A stretch of 64,000 nt of DNA, from contig NZ_CP012159.1 in NCBI RefSeq assembly GCF_001189295.1, positions 3,422,973-3,486,972 of the forward strand, in the 5' to 3' direction. The notes below the pieces were generated by a model, which saw nothing but the letters and a program-made list of their open reading frames with translations, was not told the origin of the DNA and ran no database searches. Positions 49,450 through 57,833 of this stretch are shown piece after piece. A program made the translations under genes and the position numbers. This DNA comes from Chondromyces crocatus (GTDB lineage: Bacteria; Myxococcota_A; Polyangia; Polyangiales; Polyangiaceae). Positions within the stretch are counted from its first letter, which is position 1; the number at the start of each line of letters is the position of its first letter.

Positions 49450-51345
49450 TCACGGGTGGAGCTTGGTGACGAAGAGCGTCGGGTGAGGGCCGGCGTTGAG
49501 GAGCTGGGGGCCCAGGTCGAGGGTGCCGCGGGCTTGTCCGGCGAGGAGGATGGCATCCGAGGCGTCGGTGGTGATCGCGGTGCCAGCCTGGGGTGAGCCG
49601 TTGCCGAGGTGACGGCTCCAGAGGAGGCGCCCCTCGGGATCGAGCTTGGCGACGAGCAAGTCGGGTCCAGGCTGCGTGGCGTGGAGGGGAGGGTCGTCGA
49701 GGTCGGCGCTGCCAGCGAAGTGGCCGGCGAGGAGCACGTTGCCGTGGCGGTCGGAGGCGATGGCGTTGCCCTGGGAGGTCGTGCTGCCGAAGGCGCGGCT
49801 CCAGAGGGGCTGACCCGTTGGACTGAGCTTGGCAACGAAGCCGCTGGTCGTGCCGCCGTGGAGCAGGGTGTCGCCCTGGTGGAGGGCGTCGGTGAAGGTG
49901 CCGGTGAGCAAGGGGTGGCCAATGGGATCGAGGGCGATGCCGAGGCCGACCTGGTGCTGGGTGTCACCGGGGTGGCCGAAGGAGACGCCCCAGCGCGGGG
50001 TGCCGCTCTGCGGGTCGAGGGCGAGGGCGAGGACGTCGGCGCTGTTGCCGGTCGAGATGACGCTGTCACCGAACGGGAAGGCGCCGGTGGCGCCGCCGGT
50101 GACGAGGAGCGATGCGCCGAGGGCGAGGTCGGTGCCCTCCTGGTGATGGAGGGTGCCGAACCGCTTGAACCAACCGGGCTCGCCGTCCGCGCTCCAGCTG
50201 GCGACGAAGAGGTCACGGCCGCCGGCGCTGGTGAAGACGGTGCCGCCGAAGTCGATCTTCCCGGCCATGGCGCCGGTGACGAGGACGTCTCCCTGGGCGC
50301 CGACGGTGAGGCCGAACGCGCGCTGCTCGTCGGCGTCGCCGTAGTCGTGCGCCCAGAGGAGCTTGCCCTGCGGGTCGAGCTTGGCGACGAAGAGGTCGAC
50401 GTCGGAGGCGCTGGTGGACACGAGGGAGACGGGGGGCGCGCCCTGGCCTGGTGAAGGGAAGGTGAGGGTGTGCTCGAAGTCGCCGGCGATGTAGATGTCG
50501 CCGTGCGCGTCGATGGAGACGGCGCGCACGATCTGGGAGCGGGCGGGGCCGATGGGGAGGACCCAGCGGACGGTGCCGTCGGGATCGATCTTGATGACGG
50601 CGGCGTCGAGGTCGCCCTGGTTCTGGTAGGTGGTGCCAGCGAGGGTGAAGGCGCCCCGGAAGCTCGCGACGACCACGGTGTTGCCGTCGGCGTCGGTGGC
50701 GATCGCGTGCGCGGTCTGGGGGCCGTCGCCGCCAGCGCGGAGGGCCCAGACGACGTCACCGCCGCACAAGGCACCGTTGCAGTCTTCGTCGTCGATGTTG
50801 GTGGTGCAGACCTCGGGCGCGGGGAGCGTCTGGCCGTCGCAGGCGTCGCTCCAGGTGAGGGTGAGGGGGTCGCAGGTGCTGGTGCCGTCGTGGCACATGC
50901 CAACGCCGCGGGTGGCGGGGTCGCCGGTGTAGCAAGCGCGGACCTCTCCCGGCGCGCAGACGCAGTCGCGGTCGCGCTCGCCTCCCTCGCCGTCGCAGTC
51001 CTCGTCGTCGGGGGTGCTGCAGCGCTCCGGTGCTGGGCGCACCTCGCCGAGGCAAGGGCCGTAACCGGCGCCTCGAGCGTCACAGGTGCGCTGGCCGCCG
51101 CGGCAGACGCCGACGCCTTCGGTGCCCGCGGGGCCGGTGTAGCAAGGCGCGGTCGCACCCGGAATGCAGGTGGTCGGGGGGAGGCTCTCCGCGGTCGGCT
51201 CACTGTCCGCGCTGGAGTCGCCCTCGGTGGGCAAGACGCACCCTGCGCTCAGGGCGGCGCTCGCCGTCCACGCCAGGGTGGCGATCCCGGCCCACGCCAG
51301 GGCGAGCCTCCGCAGCGAGACCCTCGTCATCCAGGTCCGTACCAT
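49450..51345 (-). CDS. Lipoprotein with MopE-like Cys repeats and SBBP beta-propeller
   Basis: 631 residues. Signal (ALAWAGIATLAWTASAALSAGC, lipobox Cys36). Residues 58-200 hold two MopE-like Cys repeats with CxPGxxxxCYTGPxGTxGVGxCxxGxxTC and APExCxTxxDDEDCxG. The rest (200-631) is a propeller of SBBP type with units such as AIATDADGNTVVVASFRGAF, VSIDAHGDIYIAGDFEHTL, LVTGGATGAF, each with AKLDPQGxLLW. Exported surface protein, common in myxobacteria, where MopE-like modules may bind copper. It ends 12 bases from the convergent DUF695 gene. Confidence 0.88.
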   Translation of the reverse strand: MVRTWMTRVSLRRLALAWAGIATLAWTASAALSAGCVLPTEGDSSADSEPTAESLPPTTCIPGATAPCYTGPAGTEGVGVCRGGQRTCDARGAGYGPCLGEVRPAPERCSTPDDEDCDGEGGERDRDCVCAPGEVRACYTGDPATRGVGMCHDGTSTCDPLTLTWSDACDGQTLPAPEVCTTNIDDEDCNGALCGGDVVWALRAGGDGPQTAHAIATDADGNTVVVASFRGAFTLAGTTYQNQGDLDAAVIKIDPDGTVRWVLPIGPARSQIVRAVSIDAHGDIYIAGDFEHTLTFPSPGQGAPPVSLVSTSASDVDLFVAKLDPQGKLLWAHDYGDADEQRAFGLTVGAQGDVLVTGAMAGKIDFGGTVFTSAGGRDLFVASWSADGEPGWFKRFGTLHHQEGTDLALGASLLVTGGATGAFPFGDSVISTGNSADVLALALDPQSGTPRWGVSFGHPGDTQHQVGLGIALDPIGHPLLTGTFTDALHQGDTLLHGGTTSGFVAKLSPTGQPLWSRAFGSTTSQGNAIASDRHGNVLLAGHFAGSADLDDPPLHATQPGPDLLVAKLDPEGRLLWSRHLGNGSPQAGTAITTDASDAILLAGQARGTLDLGPQLLNAGPHPTLFVTKLHP

Positions 51346-51530
51346 GCGCTCTCCCCCCCGTGCCGATGCCTCGCGTCGTCGCGGTCGATGCGCGTCGGGT
51401 CGGCCTGCGTGTGCACACCGGGGGGGAGCGCTGCTGTGATGCCTGCTGAGCTGGGAGGGTTGCTGAGGTGGCCGGGGCGACGCGGTGTCAGCGCGTCACG
51501 TTCGTTCGGTGCAAAGAGGGAGCTGCTGCG

Positions 51531-54500
51531 TCAGGCGCGGGTCCGGGTCGCGTCGTCGTCCTCGGTGGCGGCGGCGCTGCGGTGCGACGGGGTGTCTGCC
51601 GTGGCGGTGGCGCCCGCGTCGGCGACGTCGCTGTTCACGCTCTCGTCGCGCGTGGCGGTCGCCGTCTCGGCCGCGTGGGCGCGCGCCCCGGACTTGTCGT
51701 TCTCGCTGCCTCGGTCGCTGGATGCGGTCTTGTTGCTCACGCCCTTGTCCGCAGCAGCTTTGTCCTCGGCGCTCTTGTCCGCAGCATTCCTGTCCGAGGC
51801 GCCGCTCTTCTCCGTGGACTTGTCGGCCGTTGCGGGTTTGTCCGTGGTGTCCTTGGTCGAGACCTTGTCCGTGGCCGCGTCCTTGCTGGCGCCTTTCTTC
51901 TTCGCTCCCTTGTCCGAGGCGTTCCGGTCGGCGTCCTTGGTCTTGCCGCCGTCGGTGTGCGTCTCGATGGGCCGGCGGGCGGCGTGCTCGAGCTGGCCCG
52001 CGGAGCCGAGCAAGGCGCGGCGGATCTGATCCATCTCGCCCTGGAGCTTCTCGTAGGCCTTCCGCCGTGACTCGGCGGCCTGCTCGCGAGCGCGGGTCTG
52101 GGCGGCGGAGGCTTCGAGCTCGTCGAGGAGGCGCTCGACGTCGATGGAGAGGGCCTTGATCTCCTTCTGCAGGTCCTGCTTCGTGGCTTCCCAGCTCGCT
52201 TCGCGGACGCCCAGCTCGGCGCGGTGCATGGAGGCGGCGCGGGAGAGGGCCTCGGTCTTCTGCTTCTCGGCGTGCTCGGCGGCGGTGTCCAGCTCGACGC
52301 GAAGGGCGTCGAGCTGCTTGCCGTGGGCGACCTCGAGGCTGGCGAGGACGGCCTCGTGCTCGGCGTGGACGCGCTGCACCTCGCCGTGGTGGCGATCCTG
52401 GATCTCGCGCTCGCGCAGGATGATGCGCTCCTTGAGCTTGCGGGCGGTGTCCTCGTCGGCGCGGGTGCGATCCTGTTCGCGCGCGCGCAGCTCGCGGTTC
52501 ATGCCCTCGCGGGCGCGGACGAGGGCTTGCTCGTGCTCGGCGCGGGCGAGGTCGAGGTTGTGGGTGTGCATGGCCAGGAGCTCGGCCCGCAAGGACTCGC
52601 GGGACTGGTCGGCCTTCACCTGGGCCTCGGCGTCGGCGGCGCGGGCGGCGTCGGCGAGCCTGCGGGTGTGATCGTCGCGCTCGCGGCCCAGTGCCTCCTG
52701 GTGGGCGGCTTCCTGCGCGGTGAGCGCCTTCTGGTAGGCCGCGCGGGCTTCGTCGAGGCCCTGCGTCCGGGACTCGGCCTCGGCCGTCATCTCGGCGGCC
52801 TGCGCGCGGCGGAGGTTCTCGATCTCGCGCTGGTGCGCCTCCTCCATGAAGGTGATTTCCTGGGCGTGCGCTTGCTCGGCGCGGCGCAGCTCCGCGGTGT
52901 GCTCGTCCTTGAGCTGCTCGAGGTCCTGCTGCGCTTGCGCGACGCGCTTGGCGGCGAGTTCGTCGGTGTCGCGGGTGCGCTCTTCGAGCTTCTTCTGAAG
53001 GGCGGCGAGTTCCTCGGAAACGGCGCGGTTCTGGGCGTGGTAGCGCTCCTCGGCGGCGGCGAGGCTTGCGGCGCGGACCTCTTCCTCCTGGAGGAGGGCG
53101 GCGAGGTAGCCCTCCTCGCGCTTCGTCAGCTCTTGCTGGTGCTTCTCGGCGAGGGAGGAGAGGGCGGTGCGCTGGTTCTCGTCGGCGCGCCGCAAGGCGG
53201 TGCGGTGGACCTCGTCGAGGCGACGCAGCTCGGCGCGGTGCTCCTCGTCGCGCGCGGCGGCGAGGGCGATGGCGGCGCTCTGGTCGGCCTGGCGCTCTTC
53301 TTCGAGGACGCGCACGCGAGCGTCACGCTCGTCGAGCATGCGCAGCAGCGCGGCGTTGCGGGTCTGGGCTTCCTCGCTGGCGGTGGTGGAGCGCGTGAGT
53401 TCGCGGGCCTGCTCGGCCGCGCGGTGCCGGAGCTGCTCCTCGTGTGCGGCGGTGACCGAGCGGAGCGCGTCGGCGTGGCGTGTCTCGGCCTTCTCGAGCG
53501 CCTGCTTCAGGGCGTCGAGTTCGAGCTTGTACGAGGCGTCGATGCGCGTGATCTCGGCCTGGTGATCCTCGGTGAGCCGGGCGAGTTCCTTGCGGTGGGT
53601 CTCGTCGCGGCCTTGCAGTTCGAGGCGCAGCGCATCTTCCTGCTTGTGGCGCAGCTGGCGCTCGGCTTCGGCGGCGGTGCGCCTGGCCTCCTCGCCGCGC
53701 TCTTCGGAGCGGGCGAGTTCGTCGTAGAGGGCGCGGACCTTCTCGGCATGCGCGGCGTCGGCGGTGCCCAGCTCGGCCTCGTAGGAGGTGGTCAGCTCGG
53801 CGATCTGCTTGCGATGATCCTCTTCGAGGCGCTGGATGTGCTCGCGTGGGCCGACGTCGGCGCCGGCCAGCTCTTGCCGGAGGGTGATGAGCTGCGCCTG
53901 GATCTTCTCGACCTGGGCCTCGGCCTTGGCGGTGCGGGTGCGGGCTTCCTCGGCGCGCTTGAGCGAGAGGTCCTTTTCGGCCTTGAGGGAGGCGGCCTGG
54001 GAGCGCAGCTCGCCCTTCTGGCGGTCGGACTCGTGGAGCTTGTCGTTGAACTCGGCGTTGCGGCGCCGGTAGTCGAGTGCGTCCTGGCGGGCATCGGCGA
54101 GCTCTCTCTCGCGGCGGGCCAGGTCGTCTCGGAGGCGAGTGATCTCCTGATCCTTGCGGGCGAGCGTGGCGTCGCTGGTGGGCCGCGCTGCAGCGTCGGG
54201 GGGCTGCGGGCGCGTGGAGGGACGCAAGAGCGCCGAGGTGGTGGCCGAGGGAGACAGGGGCGCGGAGCCTGTCGCAGAGGCCGAGACGAGCGGCGCGGAG
54301 CCTGTCGCAGAGGCCGAGACGAGCGGCGCGGAGCCTGTCGCAGAGGCCGAGACGAGCGGCGCGGAGCCTGTGGCGGCGGGGGGGCGAGCGCTCGGTTGCG
54401 AGGGGGAAGGTGGAGGGGTCGAGGGAGACGCCGCGGGACGGATGGGCTGCTGGACGACGACGGTTCCTCGGCGACCGCGGGCGTTGGTGAGGGACGCCGA

Positions 54501-55235
54501 CTGGGTGGCGTTGCCGGTGAGGGGCGCCGACTGGGTGCCGCTGCCCGCAGGTGATGCGGAAGGGGCGGCGGAGGTCGACGCGAGAGGCGCGGAGCTGGTC
54601 GCGGAAGGCGAGACGAGCGGCGCGGAGCTGGTCGCAGAGGCCGAGACGAGCGGCGCGGAGCTGGTCGCAGAGGCCGAGACGAGCGGCGCGGAACCCGTCG
54701 CGGAAGGCGAGACGAGCGGCGCAGATTGAGTGGCGCTGGCCGTGAGGGGCGCGGACCGTGTCGTGGCGGCGGAGCGGTTCACCGGCGGTGGAGGCGGCGT
54801 CGAGGGGGACGCGAACTTGGGTGACGGGAGCGGTGGCGGCACCGACGAGAAGCCGGGTGGTGGTGACGAGGTGAAGGCTGCAGGCGGTGCTGCCGCTGCT
54901 GCTGCTGCGGAGGGGGGCGGTCGCTGGGCGACCAGGGTGCCGCGACGCCCGGTGGCCTGAGGCGCAGCTGTTCCTTCGAGCGGTGGTGGGGGAGGGAGGT
55001 TGGAGACGCGCACGGGAGGCGCTTCGTCGAGCGACTCTGGAGGGACGACGGCGCCTGGGAGCGCATTCGTCGCTGCTGCTGCGGCCGCGCGTCGCGACAC
55101 GCCGGGCCTGGAGGCTCGGGAGCGTCGTGTGTGCTCGCGGCTGGGGTTCTGCGGCGGGGCAGGCGGCCGGGGTGCGGCCTCCTCCACGTCGTCGGTCACA
55201 TCGGCCGTCGTCTCCGGATCTTGGACGTCCACCAC
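51531..55235 (-). CDS. Giant coiled-coil protein with repeat-rich N-terminus
   Basis: 1234 residues. No signal peptide, so cytosolic. Residues 1-350 are low-complexity Pro/Ser/Ala, including SATxSAPLVS units of 11 residues. From about 355 to 1100 there is continuous heptad-like sequence rich in Glu, Lys, Arg, Ala, Leu and Gln (DQEITRLRDDLARRERELADARQDAL and so on), a long parallel coiled coil. The tail (about 1115-1234) is Lys/Asp/Ser/Ala/Thr-rich with repeated DKxAxDK. The layout resembles myxobacterial polarity and motility scaffolds (AglZ, FrzS type) without their receiver domain, but no homology is claimed. Start is GTG at 55235; ribosome site weak. Mass and repeats make the exact start uncertain. 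Confidence 0.8.
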   Translation of the reverse strand: MVDVQDPETTADVTDDVEEAAPRPPAPPQNPSREHTRRSRASRPGVSRRAAAAAATNALPGAVVPPESLDEAPPVRVSNLPPPPPLEGTAAPQATGRRGTLVAQRPPPSAAAAAAAPPAAFTSSPPPGFSSVPPPLPSPKFASPSTPPPPPVNRSAATTRSAPLTASATQSAPLVSPSATGSAPLVSASATSSAPLVSASATSSAPLVSPSATSSAPLASTSAAPSASPAGSGTQSAPLTGNATQSASLTNARGRRGTVVVQQPIRPAASPSTPPPSPSQPSARPPAATGSAPLVSASATGSAPLVSASATGSAPLVSASATGSAPLSPSATTSALLRPSTRPQPPDAAARPTSDATLARKDQEITRLRDDLARRERELADARQDALDYRRRNAEFNDKLHESDRQKGELRSQAASLKAEKDLSLKRAEEARTRTAKAEAQVEKIQAQLITLRQELAGADVGPREHIQRLEEDHRKQIAELTTSYEAELGTADAAHAEKVRALYDELARSEERGEEARRTAAEAERQLRHKQEDALRLELQGRDETHRKELARLTEDHQAEITRIDASYKLELDALKQALEKAETRHADALRSVTAAHEEQLRHRAAEQARELTRSTTASEEAQTRNAALLRMLDERDARVRVLEEERQADQSAAIALAAARDEEHRAELRRLDEVHRTALRRADENQRTALSSLAEKHQQELTKREEGYLAALLQEEEVRAASLAAAEERYHAQNRAVSEELAALQKKLEERTRDTDELAAKRVAQAQQDLEQLKDEHTAELRRAEQAHAQEITFMEEAHQREIENLRRAQAAEMTAEAESRTQGLDEARAAYQKALTAQEAAHQEALGRERDDHTRRLADAARAADAEAQVKADQSRESLRAELLAMHTHNLDLARAEHEQALVRAREGMNRELRAREQDRTRADEDTARKLKERIILREREIQDRHHGEVQRVHAEHEAVLASLEVAHGKQLDALRVELDTAAEHAEKQKTEALSRAASMHRAELGVREASWEATKQDLQKEIKALSIDVERLLDELEASAAQTRAREQAAESRRKAYEKLQGEMDQIRRALLGSAGQLEHAARRPIETHTDGGKTKDADRNASDKGAKKKGASKDAATDKVSTKDTTDKPATADKSTEKSGASDRNAADKSAEDKAAADKGVSNKTASSDRGSENDKSGARAHAAETATATRDESVNSDVADAGATATADTPSHRSAAATEDDDATRTRA
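54256..54720 (-). repeat. 33-base coding tandem repeats in two clusters
   Basis: Within the coiled-coil gene the unit GTCGCAGAGGCCGAGACGAG plus CGGCGCGGAGCCT (33 bases, 11 codons) is repeated about four times near 54256-54370 and, with GAGCTG for GAGCCT, about four times near 54583-54720. On the coding strand it encodes SATxSAPLVSA. The clusters are separated by less regular sequence. Units are nearly identical, so recent slippage or conversion is likely. Confidence 0.9.
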
Positions 55236-55596
55236 ACGGGCAGGCTATCGGAAGCGTGGGGCTCGCTGGAAGTGGTAGAGGTCTACGCTGGTGATGTATT
55301 GGCGCCTCCTTCGCTCCTCGAAGGTCCTGTTCGCCTTTTTTGAAGCGCATCGGCGGGAGGGAGCGCGTCGGCTTGGTGCCACTTTCGGCTCGGTGCAGCT
55401 TCCGGCTTGGTGCCTCTCGCGTGCGTCGGTGGGCCTGGGGGCTTGCGCGCGTGGGCGGGCCTGGGGGCTCGCGTCAGGGCGTGGTGGGCGTGGGTGTGGG
55501 GAGTTCTGCGGCGGGAGCCTCCACGCGAGGGAGAGCGCCGGTGGACGCGGGGTCCTGCGCTTGAGGGCGGGCCGCTTCGCGTGGGACACTCGACGC

Positions 55597-56160
55597 ATGA
55601 GCCACCGCCGTCTGCTGTCTTCCGTGGTCGCGATGCCGCTGATCCTGTTGCTCGTCGCCAGCTGTGGCGCTGAAGGGGACGACGGCGGGGATGGCGCTCC
55701 CGGGAGCGACGAGGAGCCAACGGAGCTCGCTGGCATCACCAAGGCCCACAACGATGCGCGCGCCGCGGTGGATCCTCCGGCCGAGACGCCGCTCGAGCCG
55801 CTCGTGTGGTCGAGGGAGGTGTCCGCGGCCGCCCAGGCGCACGCGGAGAAGTGCGTCTGGGAGCACAGCGGTGGTCCCTATGGCGAGAACATCTTCGCAG
55901 CTTCCGAGCGGGCGAGTGGCATGTCGGCGGAGCGGGTGGTGGGCTCGTGGGTCTCCGAGGCGGAGAACTATGATTACGAGTCGGACTCGTGTTCGGGGGT
56001 CTGCGGCCATTATACGCAGGTGGTGTGGGCTGCTTCGGAGCGGCTCGGGTGTGCGATGGCGAAATGTACCGAGGGGTCGCCGGTCGGGAGCGGTGCGTGG
56101 CAGTTCTGGGTCTGCAACTACGATCCGCCCGGGAACTTTCGCGGGCGAAAGCCGTACTGA
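55597..56160 (+). CDS. CAP-domain (SCP/PR1) lipoprotein
   Basis: 187 residues from the ATG at 55597. Signal with lipobox (LLLVASC, Cys23), a Gly/Asp linker to about 43, then a CAP domain: ITKAHNDARAA, LVWSREVSAAAQAHAEKCVW, PYGENIFAAS, HYTQVVWAAS, FWVCNYDPPGNF. The conserved His and Glu of the CAP cavity are present (His51-like in HNDAR, Glu in GENIF, His in HYTQ). Bacterial CAP proteins are exported; roles range from sterol/lipid binding to protease-like, so the activity is open. Divergent from the coiled-coil gene. Confidence 0.9.
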   Translation: MSHRRLLSSVVAMPLILLLVASCGAEGDDGGDGAPGSDEEPTELAGITKAHNDARAAVDPPAETPLEPLVWSREVSAAAQAHAEKCVWEHSGGPYGENIFAASERASGMSAERVVGSWVSEAENYDYESDSCSGVCGHYTQVVWAASERLGCAMAKCTEGSPVGSGAWQFWVCNYDPPGNFRGRKPY

Positions 56161-56214
56161 CGCGCCAGCGCAGGCGTGCCGCGCTCGTGCAGGGAAAGGC
56201 GTAGCTGCGTCGCG

Positions 56215-57162
56215 CTAGCGCGGGGGGGCGCAGGTGGACACGCCGGCACCGACGATGACGGCAGGGATCTCGGCGAAATCGGAGGTCGATCCGTCGGCGG
56301 GGTTGTAGCGGGTGACGCGGGTCGCGTTGGGGCCGATGGACGTGAAGGTGTAGAAGTCGCCGCCCCAGAAGGCGAAGGCGAGGGAGCCGCTGGAGGCGCC
56401 CGCAGACAGGGGGACGCTCGACAGAATGGTGGCGGTCTGTTTGTCGATCTCGACGACGTGGCCGCCCGTGCCATTGGAGTTGATGAAGTAGCCGTACAGG
56501 TGCCCGTCGCCCGTGCCCGTCATCTCGATGGCGTTGCCAGGGTTCTGGGAGAAGGGGCCGATGGGGGTGAGCTCGAAGGTCTGGGTGTCGATGGTGGCGA
56601 GGCCCCGGGAAGGCGCCTGGAAGCTGATCTCGGCGACGTAGAGCGATTCTTCGGGGCCGGCCCCGTCGGTGGCGAAGCCCATGCCGAAGAGGGTGAAGCC
56701 GTGCTGGCCGGAGAGGAAGGGGGTGGTCTCGCACGAGGCGTCGAAGATGCTGGCGCGGAAGAGCTGGCCGTTGTTGTAGACGACGTAGGCGGTGCCCTGA
56801 CGGTCGACGCCCATGGAGAAGGGGCTGGCGCCGCCTGCCGGGCAGTTGAGCGTGCCGCGGAGGATCAGGCTGCGGTCTTCAGGGTTGAAGCTGTAGAGGC
56901 TTCTGTTGTCGGCGACGAGGTAGATGTAGGTGACGCCCGTGTCGCGGCAGTCGACCACGTCGGCGTCGATGCCAGCGTCTTTCCCGGCATCGGTGTCGGC
57001 GTCAGCGTCCGGTCCGGCATCGGCGATGGGACCCGTTCCACCGCCGCCGCTGGAGGGGTCGTCGAACTCGTCGATGAGCAAGGAGGAACGCGCTCCACAC
57101 GCGGCCGCGATCGCTGTCACCAGCATCGCGAGGCTCCATCGGAGAGGTCTGGAGAGGCGCAT
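56215..57162 (-). CDS. Lipoprotein, propeller-like, with Asp/Ala-rich linker
   Basis: 315 residues. Signal (AMLVTAIAAAC, Cys22). A Gly/Asp/Ala-rich linker (36-68, with DADADTDAGKDAGIDADV) could bind calcium weakly or just be acidic spacer. The main domain has repeating strands (YIYLVADNRSLYSFNPEDRSL, SMGVDRQGTAYVVYNNGQLF, EESLYVAEISFQ, GHLYGYFINSNGTGGHVVEID, LAFAFWGGDFYTFTSIG), a NHL/Kelch-like propeller in appearance, and three Cys. No enzyme motif. Exported or outer-membrane anchored. Confidence 0.78.
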   Translation of the reverse strand: MRLSRPLRWSLAMLVTAIAAACGARSSLLIDEFDDPSSGGGGTGPIADAGPDADADTDAGKDAGIDADVVDCRDTGVTYIYLVADNRSLYSFNPEDRSLILRGTLNCPAGGASPFSMGVDRQGTAYVVYNNGQLFRASIFDASCETTPFLSGQHGFTLFGMGFATDGAGPEESLYVAEISFQAPSRGLATIDTQTFELTPIGPFSQNPGNAIEMTGTGDGHLYGYFINSNGTGGHVVEIDKQTATILSSVPLSAGASSGSLAFAFWGGDFYTFTSIGPNATRVTRYNPADGSTSDFAEIPAVIVGAGVSTCAPPR

Positions 57163-57833
57163 GGGCGGGGAAGATGCTCGTCCAGAATGTGGGACAAAGC
57201 AACCTGGAGAACCGGGCTGCGGGGCACCCCCGCCGCGTGCGTGGGGGAGTCACCTGGCGCTGTCGGGGCGGATCGAGGGCTCGGCGGGTGTCGACGCTGT
57301 CATCAGGGCGGTGGTCCGCATGAGTTCTCTGGCTGCGAGTGGGTCGAGCTTGCGGGTGTGTCTGTGAATCGTGCGGACGCCAGCGATCTGAGTTGTCGAT
57401 GCACCTGCGAAGCATTCCCAGTCAGGTCTCGAGAATACGTGTCGAGACGAATTCTTTGCGATTGGGTTGGCGTGAGAGAGGTTGGACGAATGATGCTCGA
57501 ACACCGCCTCGTGCATGAAGGTGCGCTGCAACAGGGGCTCTATGCCGTTGTTCTGAAATGATGTTCATGGCTCGATCATTCTATCGAGTGGCCGTGAAGC
57601 TGGCAGCGATGACTGTTTGTGTCGGCCGCTCGCGACCCGGCGATTCACATCAGGACATTTCATGGATTCGAATCGGCCATGGAGACGTCTGAGCGGCAGA
57701 AATCGATGCGCCGTACCTTGGCTGGCCTCATCGAGACCAGCGACGCCGGGACGGAGACAGGGAATCGACGAATTGGACACGGTAGAAGTCGATGCGCTGC
57801 AATGCTATCTGGGTGCAGGTATTGGGTGACGCT
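57163..57833. other. Long intergenic region
   Basis: 671 bases between two same-strand genes, so it contains the promoter of the propeller lipoprotein and the 3' end of the cytochrome gene. From about 57360 to 57830 it is noticeably less GC-rich. A perfect inverted repeat CTCGAT-CATTCT-ATCGAG lies at 57571-57588. No credible gene or RNA. Confidence 0.45.

Noticed and set aside
52224-54554. 776-codon open frame on the plus strand
   Set aside because: Antisense to the coiled-coil gene; Leu/Gly/Val-rich sequence is what heptad DNA gives in reverse.
57571-57588. Perfect inverted repeat CTCGAT-N6-ATCGAG as a terminator or operator
   Set aside because: No T tract, no adjacent gene end, and a 6-base stem is common by chance.
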